DNA of 33,430 nt from Planctomycetota bacterium. Lineage in GTDB: Bacteria > Planctomycetota > Planctomycetia > Pirellulales > Pirellulaceae. Below, one piece after another: positions 1 through 6,850 of this stretch (the stretch's first letter is position 1; each line of letters begins with the position of its first letter). A model generated the notes under the pieces. The model did no database searches, was not told the origin of the DNA, and was given only the letters and a program-made list of their open reading frames with translations. Position numbers and translations under genes: made by a program. Location of the stretch: positions 1 through 33,430 of the forward strand of contig JAPLNJ010000591.1 of NCBI GenBank assembly GCA_026692885.1. The letters run 5' to 3'.

Positions 1-86
1 TGCCCCTTTGGGGCGGAAGCGTCGTCTCTACCGACGAGGGGCAAGCCGGGGGCATTCATCAAATACCAAAGTGAATGCCGACACCT

Positions 87-108
87 GAAAACCCGTTTTG
101 TGCTAGTG
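87..108 (+). repeat. Diverged end of the MITE-like dispersed repeat
   Basis: TGAAAACCCGTTTTGTGCTA (87-106) matches the right terminal part of the 6100-6347 element (CGAAAACCGTTTGGTGCTA) with a few differences. By orientation it would be the right end of a copy that begins before the window. Confidence 0.45.
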
Positions 109-142
109 CGTCTCCAACGCTGAATCTTGGGGGAGCTTAGCC

Positions 143-215
143 ATCGTAACCCGACGCGTAAGCGAGGGACGCCGGCAATTCACTGCGTTCCCTCGCTTAC
201 GCGTCGGGTTACGAT
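143..215. repeat. 27-bp perfect inverted repeat (REP-like palindrome)
   Basis: Positions 143-169 and 189-215 are exact reverse complements (27 bp each) around a 19-base loop. The core is ACCCGACGCGTAAGCGAGGG. Translated, one arm gives NPTRKRG, a string I recall as a frequent spurious peptide in planctomycete genomes, so this is probably a high-copy REP-like palindrome rather than a gene-specific structure. The recall is not verified by a search. Confidence 0.8.
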
Positions 216-374
216 CAACCGTGGACCACGCCACAATTAAGCCTTGAAGACGCACTGGCCACGCTCCTTCGGATTTCGCTTTTCTTTTTCTCGGCAATTC
301 ATGCAGTCCTTTGCGATTGGCTGAGTGACGGGTTGTTTCCTTTCTTCCTTCACTCTCCAACAGGAGGACTTGCT

Positions 375-1466
375 ATGTTGTCCACTAACCTGAATGGTTC
401 GTCGAAACTCAAGGAGCGTCGCGGCCGGGATGCTCGACGCCGGCTGTTCCGGCCGCTGCGGCTGGAAACCCTCGAACACCGCCGCCTGATGGATGCGGGC
501 GGCAACACGCTCGCCACAGCCACCGATCTCGGATCGCTGCAGGGCAGTCGCATGGTCAGCGACTACGTCGGACCGGCCGACCGGGATGACTACTTCCGCT
601 TCAGTGTGAGCGGCCAAGCCCCGGTCGATGTCCGCCTGGACCAACTCTCGTCCGATGCGGACTTGACGCTGCTCAACGCCAACGGGGGCATGATCCGCTC
701 CTCCGCCTAGGGCGGCAACAGCCCGGAAGCCATCAGCATCACGCTGCCGACCGGCACCTATTACGTCCGGGTGTATCCGTACGGGTCCGCGGCCACCAAC
801 TACCGGTTGACGCGGTCCAGCACCCCCGTGACGCCCGCCCCGCCGGACTACGCCGGGAACTCGATGTCGGCGGCCCGAAACCTGGGCATGCTCAACGGCA
901 CGCAGACCTACTCGGACTTCGTCGGCCAAGCGGACGCCGCCGACTGGTATCACTTCCGCTTGGCCACGGGAAGCGAGTTCCACCTGCGGATGGATGGGAT
1001 GACCGCGGATGCGGATGTGCGTCTGCTGGACTCCGGCGGCCGAGTGATCGGCGGTTCCTACAACGGGGGCGCAAACCCGGAATTTGTGGACGCGATTATT
1101 GAGGGTGGCGACTACTACCTGCAGGTCAGCCCGTGGGGCACGGCCAACACGAACTACCAGTTGGCGATCACGACCGCACCATTTGCGCGAAACTTGGTGG
1201 CCAGCCAGGATGCTTGGTACCGCTTCAACACCGGCAGCGGCGAGTTGGGCTACCGCGTGGGGGACACAATCAGCGTCGGCCAACGTCTGGGGTATTTGGA
1301 AGCCCGCGACTACAACGGCTCACCGGAGCCGACCCACGCCCACGTGACGATCTCGAACGCGGTCAACCCGCCGCCAAATTATTGGTTGGGGCGTGGTTTG
1401 TCGGAGACTGATCTGCTGCGGGCGCGCTACATCCGCCCCGAGTTGGCCTGGTCGCTGTTGCGTTGA
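375..1466 (+). pseudogene. PPC-domain exported protein with degenerate M23-like C-terminus, interrupted by TAG
   Basis: The ATG at 375 follows AGGAGG (362-367) with a seven-base spacer, so it is preferred to any upstream start. The N-terminus is basic and carries LRLETLEHRRLM, the planctomycete form of an export or surface-anchoring leader. Two bacterial pre-peptidase C-terminal (PPC) domains follow: the first at about residues 45-145 and the second from about residue 165 to 260, both with the pattern A-x-D-x-D-W/Y-F/H-x-F and Y-Y-L/V-x-V. Translation stops at TAG (708-710) in the middle of the first PPC domain, but the same frame then continues with GGNSPEAISI and stays open to 1466. A TCG to TAG change would explain it. 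The last ~75 residues (VGDTISVGQRLGYL, THAHVTI) resemble the end of an M23/LytM peptidase, but the upstream half of that fold with the first zinc ligands is missing. I read it as a decaying gene; a sequencing error is the alternative for the TAG. Confidence 0.75.
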
Positions 1467-1491
1467 TCGCGGAGATTTCTGTTCCCGAACT

Positions 1492-1530
1492 CGGCCGCGA
1501 GTGAAACGCGGGTTTCACTCGCGGCCGTTT
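1492..1530 (+). terminator. Intrinsic terminator after the PPC protein gene
   Basis: A perfect 16-bp stem (CGGCCGCGAGTGAAAC at 1492-1507 and its complement at 1512-1527) with a four-base loop is followed by TTTCTTTT. It begins 25 bases after the stop codon of the PPC gene, as expected for a Rho-independent terminator. Confidence 0.85.
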
Positions 1531-1767
1531 CTTTTCCCTGCCGTCTCTTCGGACCGCAGTCAACGATCGGCCGCGACTACTTGTGCGGCGACGATCTGTG
1601 CGACGAGGATTTCGGCTTCTGTTTGGGCCGCCAGGAAGAAGACAGGGAGACGCGGAGAAGGAGAGACACGGAGAGGGAAGCGGGCAGAAAGATGGATGGC
1701 AGAAAAATGGGCCGAGTCCGTCAGCGCTGAACAAAGACATCTTTCTGCCGTCCATGTTTCTGCCACG

Positions 1768-1870
1768 TCTTGTTCAACCCCTTCAGGGTTGGCGATTGTC
1801 GGGGGACCGGCAACCCAGGGTGCGCTGCGCGACCCTGGGCTACGGTGTGTAACGCCTTCGGCGTAGAAGA
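1768..1870. repeat. Dispersed GC-rich repeat module
   Basis: TTCAACCCCTTCAGGGTTGG is itself palindromic, and it is followed by CCCAGGGTGCGCTGCGCGACCCTGGG-type arms and CGCCTTCGGCGT. The concatenation of three short palindromes in about 100 bases is typical of non-coding dispersed repeats. Recognition as a planctomycete repeat is from memory. Confidence 0.5.
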
Positions 1871-1897
1871 ACCAGTGTCGGTATCGGAGATCCCGAC

Positions 1898-2170
1898 CTA
1901 CGTGGGACCGCTTATGACCGCCGTCCGCGAACAATCGGTTGTCCGTCCCTCCACCTCCCCGGCCCGCGAGGATGACAAGGCGACGGGGTGAGGAGGTGAC
2001 AAGATGACCGCAGAACGTAAGAAGATGTGCTCACTACCAGACTCCATCAACGCCGATACCCGGAAGCCAGCGTCCGGCTCATCCGCCCTTGACGTTGGTG
2101 CAGCAGTCAGAGCACTGGAGGGCAGAAGAATCGCGGCGAGAAGAGTGATTCCGGCAAGGTTCTGTGGCAT
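1898..2170 (-). pseudogene. Signal-peptide stub downstream of the GH9 gene
   Basis: From an ATG at 2170 the minus strand encodes MPQNLAGITLLAAILLPSSA followed by LTAAP, a convincing signal peptide with an Ala-rich cleavage site. The rest of the frame (to 1898) looks non-coding and runs into repeat sequence. It lies about 80 bases downstream of the GH9 remnant on the same strand, so it may be the surviving start of another secreted protein of that cluster. The ribosome binding site is weak, so this is a tentative call. Confidence 0.3.
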
Positions 2171-2249
2171 GGATTGGTTCCAGCTTGAGGCACCGTCGGT
2201 CAAAGCGGCGCGAAGGTCAGGGTTTCTGTTATTGGAAGTGAGGCACGAA

Positions 2250-4098
2250 TCATCGTGATGGCCGCGTGTGCAACCAGAACCAATAGCAGGCGGCGGGAAC
2301 GCTGGTTTGGAAGAAACAGTTCTCGTTGTGCAGCGCCAGGGTCCCGAAGTCGATGTACTGTGCATTTACCGGCCAATCGTACCAGTTGGGGACCATCTTC
2401 TTAAAGGGTCCGTAGTTGAGCAGCCAAGTCTGCACCCAGCTGTTCGAGCCCTGCGATTTCCCCTCATTTCCTTGCCCATAGGGGATGTGGCCGATCAACA
2501 CGTCCGGCATCTGGCCAGTGACCTGCGCATCGATGATGAACTGAAAATGCTGGCAGTTGTATCCGATGCCCGTGCAGTACGAGAGGTTGTCCGGGTTGGC
2601 GCCCAGGCAGTAGTTCGAGCCCTGCACCGCCGCCGCGAGGTACTGCGGCTGCTTCGTCAGTTCGTAGGCGTAGACCAGCAAGAAACCGCTTTGCCCCGGG
2701 GTGCTGAAGTACCGGCCGCAGAAGATGAGCGGGAAGTCGCTGCGCATGCCGGCGATCACGTCGAAGGCGTTTTTCCGACTGAGCGCCAGGGCGTGATCGG
2801 CGTAGGCCGTGATCCGCTCGACTGCTTTCTTCTTCAACTCCGTGTCGCCCAGGCCGCCAGGCAGTCGGGCGTAGGCAAAGTCGGCGCTGGGCTGGTCGAG
2901 ATAGAGGTGATCCTTCACGGCAAGTGATAGAATACCACGCCGTCGTCAGGATGGAACGGCCGCTGGCGGACATAGTTGCAGGTGGGCGGCCCCAGTTCGA
3001 TGGCCTGACGTTGGGTGAGGGTCGCGCGCATGGCCGCCTTGAACGGCGCCTCCCACACGTCGGCCACGATCCGCAACGGCCAACTCGTCCCGATGCCCGG
3101 CACGAAGACCCGGTACTCACCCTCCTTGGCGAAAGTGCTGAAGTCCAGGCGGTAGACCGTCGACTTGGTGTAATCCTGTTTCTCGTGGATGCAGATCTGT
3201 TCCTCGGCGCCGTCGGCTTTTGCCAGTTCCGCCTTGCCGGTGAACGCGGTCTTGCCCGAGGCGTCCAACAGTTCAAAATCCAGGACCTTGCACCGGCTGC
3301 TGCCGCTCTGCTGGTCCTTGTCCGCGCCCATCCAGAACGAGAAATAGGCACGCTTGTAGGGATCGTCCGGCCGGTAGCCGGTCTGGATCGCGTGCATGGC
3401 CAAGCTCTGCGTCTGGCGGGGCTTGTGGACGTAGGTCACGGTCTCTTTCGACGTGTTCACGCCAACGAAGCGAATGGTATAGGCCGCACCCTCCTTGAGC
3501 GGCGATGGCAACTTTAGCGAGATCGTGTAGAGGAAGGGGAGCGGCCTGCTGAAACCATTCGGCTTGCCTTTGCGGAACACCGCCGTCGGGGCCCTGGGGG
3601 TGGCGAAGGCCGAATCGTCGGCCGACTGGATGGCGTAGGCGGCAGGTAGGTCCACAACGGCTTCGTCCAGCAACTGACCCGAGCTGCGGCCTTCCACAAA
3701 CAGCATCTTGCCGTCGGGCGAGATCAATCCCACCTGCGTCCGCTTCTTGCCCACCGTCCGGTAAAGCGCCTTCTGATAGTAGTCCACCACCTTGCCGTCC
3801 TTCACCGTGTGGCGAGGTTTATCGCCGGGGTGAAGTCTCCGCAGCCTTCGAGGCTCCGATGCAAGACGCCGATCCCCGCGCCGCCCTGCGCGCTGGCGGC
3901 GACGATGCGAATCCCGTCTTTGCCGACCTGGGGCTCCTTCCACGCCGTTTCCATGCTGCCGAAGCCGAACATGAACGGCTGGTCGCAGGCCCAGACCGGC
4001 TTCCCCTGCGCCGGTCGCTCGTCGCCGGCCCGGCCGCCCGTGGTCCAGAGCAGACAGATCGCAACCAGGATCCCGGTATTGCATCGATGACTACTCAT
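2250..4098 (-). pseudogene. Glycoside hydrolase family 9 (GH9) remnant, frameshifted and internally deleted
   Basis: The ATG at 4098 has AAGGAG eight bases upstream and starts a signal peptide (SSHRCNTGILVAICLLWTTG, then GRAG). This frame ends near 3802; the protein continues in another frame from about 3800 (HTVKDGKVVDYYQKAL), so at least one frameshift lies there. The middle encodes an Ig-like CelD_N-type domain (GYRPDDPYKRAYFSFWMG, GEYRVFVPGIGTSWPLRI) and the first helix of a GH9 barrel (FKAAMRATLTQRQAIELGPP). At about 2915-2950 the frame changes again and the sequence jumps to the late part of the barrel (ELTKQPQYLAAAVQGSNYCL, then GANPDNLSYCTGIG; LHNENCFFQTS). The DAGDY-type segment with the catalytic Asp pair is absent, so a few hundred residues appear deleted. 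GH9 enzymes are endo/exo-glucanases. Inference: inactive remnant. The next gene upstream is an SGNH esterase 50 bases away on the same strand. Confidence 0.8.
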
Positions 4099-4148
4099 TG
4101 CTTGACTCCTTGATCTCGCAACGCCGACACGGATGCCCGGTTTGCTGA

Positions 4149-5585
4149 TTACTTGCCCGGATGAACCACGTCGTACACCATCTTCGTAGGCGCCGGCGCG
4201 CTCGGGCGGTACACGCGCAGGGCCTTCAATCGCACTTTGGCCGGATCGTCCGCCGTCAGCACGACCCGGTGCTTGCCGTTGGCGATCCCCTGGGCCAGCA
4301 TGACCGCGGGCTCCAGTGATGGGTCCTTGATCGTCGGGGCGACATAGCGATCGGCCGAGAGTGCATAGCACTGGAACTTGACCTCTGCGCCCGGCTTGAC
4401 TTGCTGGATATCGAACGACCAGTCGGACTCGAAGCGCATGGCAGGCTTCTCCACCTCGGTCTCGATGACGATCCGCTCGGACTTGGACACGAACCGTTTG
4501 GCACTGGAGCCGCTGCCGTCCGGGCCGGTCTTCGAGCCGATCGCCTCGAACGAGAAGGACTTGTTCACTGGATCCACGCCCGTGACGCGCAACGTCCAGT
4601 CCTCGACCAGCGGCGTTTTCTCCGAGAATACGCAAAGGACCTTCAGCCCCGGGCCGTAGGCGCGCGTGAAGGCGTAACACTCGCGGAACTCCGAGGGCTT
4701 CTTGTCGTCGAGCAGCACCGCCGCGCCGGCCGGGCTTTCGTCGCCCGGGCCGGCCACGGCGTCGATGCGGTTGCCCTCGAACTCCAGGGCGAGTTTGCCG
4801 TCCTTCCACTGGACATCGCGGCCCACTTCGTAGGTCCGCACCGGATCCGGTGCCGACTTCAGCTCGGGCCGGTAGACCAACTGCCGACAGATCAGGGCCG
4901 CGTAGAGCAGGTTGCCCTGCTCGCCCAGGTGGATGCCGTCAACCAGGAGACCCTTGGCCGGGACCTTGTGGTCCAGGACGTAGCGCTTCCAGGGGTCACG
5001 CACGTCCACCAGTTCGCACCCGTAGCGCTCGGCCACTTGGGGAATGAACGACGCCATGAACTTCGTCCAGCGATCGTCATGAAACTCGCCCCGGTCGTCG
5101 GGCACTTCCGCGGCCCCAAGGTGATCGGTGGTCATCAGCACCTCGGCCGCCGTGCGGCTGCGGATACGCGAGATGATCTGCTCGTAACAGGTGTGGGCTC
5201 CATAGACGTGGAAGATGACCAGGTCCGGGTAGAACGGATAGACGTCGGTCTCCGCCTCGCGCACCAGGTAGTTCGAGGCGTGGCCGCCCAGGGCACGGTT
5301 GACCATCTCCAGGGCGGCATTCGGGAATCGCGTCCGCAGTTCCCGTTCCACGTGGCGCCACCAAATCCCGTCGGAGATGGACTGACCGTAGACGAGGATG
5401 CGGACATGGTTTCGCTGCTGAGGAGTACTGGTGGCTAAGAGCGTCATGGTCCGCTGCACGTTGGTGCCGAAGCAGTCGGCCAACGGCCCGGGCGCTGGAA
5501 CGGCATAGCGCAGCTGCGGCTGCTGAGCAGCCAGCGGAGTGCCCAGCAACAGGCTGAGCGTCACCCACGGAAGTACCTTCGACAT
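4149..5585 (-). CDS. Secreted SGNH/GDSL hydrolase (putative carbohydrate esterase)
   Basis: This 478-residue protein starts at the ATG at 5585 (GGAG with a seven-base spacer); an upstream in-frame ATG at 5612 lacks such a site. A short signal peptide (SKVLPWVTLSLLLGTPLAAQ) is followed by an SGNH fold: block I YGQSISDG with nucleophile Ser69, block II Gly in RALGGHAS (100-101), block III HVYGAHT near 127-132 where the usual Asn is replaced, and block V DGIHL with Asp216 and His219. The C-terminal half (about 240-478) is a beta-rich, possibly carbohydrate-binding region. Members of this group remove acyl groups from polysaccharides. It precedes the GH9 remnant on the same strand with a 50-base gap, which suggests one transcript and a role in plant or algal glycan breakdown. 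The substrate cannot be told from sequence. Confidence 0.8.
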   Translation of the reverse strand: MSKVLPWVTLSLLLGTPLAAQQPQLRYAVPAPGPLADCFGTNVQRTMTLLATSTPQQRNHVRILVYGQSISDGIWWRHVERELRTRFPNAALEMVNRALGGHASNYLVREAETDVYPFYPDLVIFHVYGAHTCYEQIISRIRSRTAAEVLMTTDHLGAAEVPDDRGEFHDDRWTKFMASFIPQVAERYGCELVDVRDPWKRYVLDHKVPAKGLLVDGIHLGEQGNLLYAALICRQLVYRPELKSAPDPVRTYEVGRDVQWKDGKLALEFEGNRIDAVAGPGDESPAGAAVLLDDKKPSEFRECYAFTRAYGPGLKVLCVFSEKTPLVEDWTLRVTGVDPVNKSFSFEAIGSKTGPDGSGSSAKRFVSKSERIVIETEVEKPAMRFESDWSFDIQQVKPGAEVKFQCYALSADRYVAPTIKDPSLEPAVMLAQGIANGKHRVVLTADDPAKVRLKALRVYRPSAPAPTKMVYDVVHPGK

Positions 5586-5888
5586 GTTGTTGCTCCTTTG
5601 GTCCGATATCATCTAGGAATCGCCTCGCGGGTCAACCTACGGCCGATTTTACCCTGCAGGTGTCTTCTGGGTCCGAACGCTCCACTCCTCCTCCACCGCA
5701 ACGCTCTTCGTAACGACTCCCTTTATAGCAGTAACCTGGAAGGCTATGCTGTACCCCGGCTTTTTGAAATAGGATTCGAAACTTCGTGCAATGCGATGCT
5801 TTCAGCGTCCCACACGAGCGACGCTGAGCAGGATGTTTACGATTGAATCAGCGCTGAGAACGTATGGCCATCGTCCGTCCGCCGGACG

Positions 5889-6099
5889 TCACGGTGTGGA
5901 CCACAGCGGGATCTGGCTGCCGCCGGCGCTGCCGGGCGTTTGGCCGCGGAGCAGTTCAAACACCATCGCACCGTTCTTCTTGAACTGGACGAGCGACTGG
6001 TAGGCCTTGTTCGCTTTCTTCTTCCTGCAGCGGCGAGACACCCTCCAGGCCCAAAGACTGGTCTTGCAGCCGGAAGATGTGCCTCGCATACTGCGCCGG
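5889..6099 (-). pseudogene. 3' fragment of an unrecognised gene, cut by the MITE-like element
   Basis: On the minus strand two frames can be joined by a one-base shift in a GAAGAAGAAAG run near 6020-6030: ARHIFRLQDQSLGLEGVSPL then KANKAYQSLVQFKKNG and VFELLRGQTPGSAGG, ending with a stop at 5889. The amino-acid composition looks coding in both halves, and the upstream end coincides with the terminal repeat of the element at 6100. I do not recognise the family. It could still be chance open frame. Confidence 0.3.
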
Positions 6100-6347
6100 T
6101 AGCACCAAACGCTATTTTGGCCCTTGCGCGTAAAGAATGAGACTTAACGGTTCAGCAGGGACAGGGCGCGAGACAAGGGGTCAGACGTACAGATTTCAGT
6201 TTTCGCGGTCGTGTGCTCAAGCCCATAAAAAGCCTTCTGCCCGCGAAAACTGAAATCTGTACGTCTGACCCCAGCTGGCGGTCCGTCTACGCGAAACCGT
6301 AAAACCCCAGTCTTGACACCGACAACCCCGAAAACCGTTTGGTGCTA
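6100..6347. mobile_element. MITE-like element with 12-bp perfect terminal inverted repeats
   Basis: TAGCACCAAACG at 6100-6111 and CGTTTGGTGCTA at 6336-6347 are exact inverted repeats bounding 248 bases. Subterminal sequence is also inverted (AACGGTTC at 6146-6153 against GAAACCGT at 6293-6300). The ends can be read as TA target duplications flanking GCACCAAACG, as in Tc1/mariner or IS630-type elements. There is no open frame inside; the centre holds the 32-bp-arm hairpin. Related single ends occur near both ends of the window (about 87-108 and 33267-33323). Non-autonomous transposition by a transposase encoded elsewhere is inferred. Confidence 0.6.
6177..6272. repeat. 32-bp perfect inverted repeat (REP/RAYT-type hairpin)
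   Basis: 6177-6208 and 6241-6272 are exact reverse complements with a 32-base loop. The arms begin GGGGTCAGACGTACAG and end with TTCAGTTTTCGCGG. Sequences of the GGGGTCAGA...TCTGACCCC kind are, as I recall, commonly linked to REP-associated Y1 transposases (RAYTs), but none is present in the window. Confidence 0.8.
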
Positions 6348-6850
6348 GTGGCGTTGGTCACGCTGGCCGCTGCCCGGCGGGCTGGCGGGCTAAGGCTGCG
6401 ACCATGCGGCCCGCTTCGGCGCCCCGACAAGCCAGGTCCATAACCCAATCTGCATCGCTGGCTTCGCCCACGGTTGCGTCCCTAAGGTGCTTCTTGTCTG
6501 GCTGGCCCGCCGCGGAAACCACGAAGCAAACTTCGCCCGTTGCCAGCCGGCGGTTCAAGTTCGTACAATTGCAACCGTTTCCCGGAAGAGTTAATGTGCC
6601 AGTCGTGACTCCAACTGCGTTTCGTGCCACCGCTGGGGCTTGCCCCCACGGAGCCGTGTTCAGAACCAGACGCGATCCCCGCCCCCCCCTTCCGCCCGCA
6701 GCACGCCGACTCCGGCGGCGTGCCGCGGGCGGAAGATGTGTCTCGTGCGGAGGCGTGCTGGTGACGAACACCGTTTCCCGCAGGTAAGCTGTGGGGTGAC
6801 GAAGCTGCCCCACCTGCCGCCCGGGTACGACGCGTGAAAAGGAAGTGACC

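Larger units (their letters stand above)
1..374. other. Gene-free leader with dispersed repeats
   Basis: I see no credible gene here. The stretch contains a GC-rich hairpin-like start (GCCCCTTTGGGGC at 2-14), a small inverted repeat (GGCATTCA at 51-58 against TGAATGCC at 72-79), one end of a dispersed element around 87-108 and a 27-bp perfect inverted repeat at 143-215. Minus-strand reading frames over this stretch are shadows of the repeats and of the downstream gene. Confidence 0.6.
1531..2249. other. Intergenic stretch with two dispersed repeats
   Basis: No intact gene is visible. At 1683-1763 there is an imperfect inverted repeat built of the unit GGCAGAAAGATGGATGGCAG and a diverged inverted copy. 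At 1768-1870 there is a GC-rich module (FNPFRVGD-like when translated, with CCCAGGGT and ACCCTGGG arms) that I recall as a common planctomycete intergenic repeat. A signal-peptide-like stub on the minus strand is listed separately. Confidence 0.5.
5586..6850. other. Long gene-poor gap before the TIR-ROCO gene
   Basis: Besides the gene fragment at 5889-6099 and the MITE-like element at 6100-6347, I see nothing convincing. The minus strand from about 6600 to 6358 encodes RRLATGEVCFVVSAAGQPDK and ATVGEASDADWVMDLACRGA, which may be the end of another dead gene. A run of eight C at about 6684-6691 and GC-rich palindromic sequence (CCGCCCGCAGCACGCCG with its inverse at 6715-6735) lie between that fragment and the TIR-ROCO start. 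Confidence 0.4.

Noticed and set aside
708..710. Amber codon as a site of programmed recoding
   Set aside because: No supporting structure, suppressor tRNA or recoding gene is visible; a point mutation or error is simpler.
237..1283. 348-codon minus-strand open frame opposite the PPC gene
   Set aside because: It is the antisense shadow of a GC-rich coding region; the product is Val/Arg/His-rich without domain pattern, and the opposite strand encodes clear PPC domains.
6177..6272. Rho-independent terminator
   Set aside because: The arms are 32 bp with a 32-base loop and no T-tract; a REP-type repeat inside a MITE-like element fits better.
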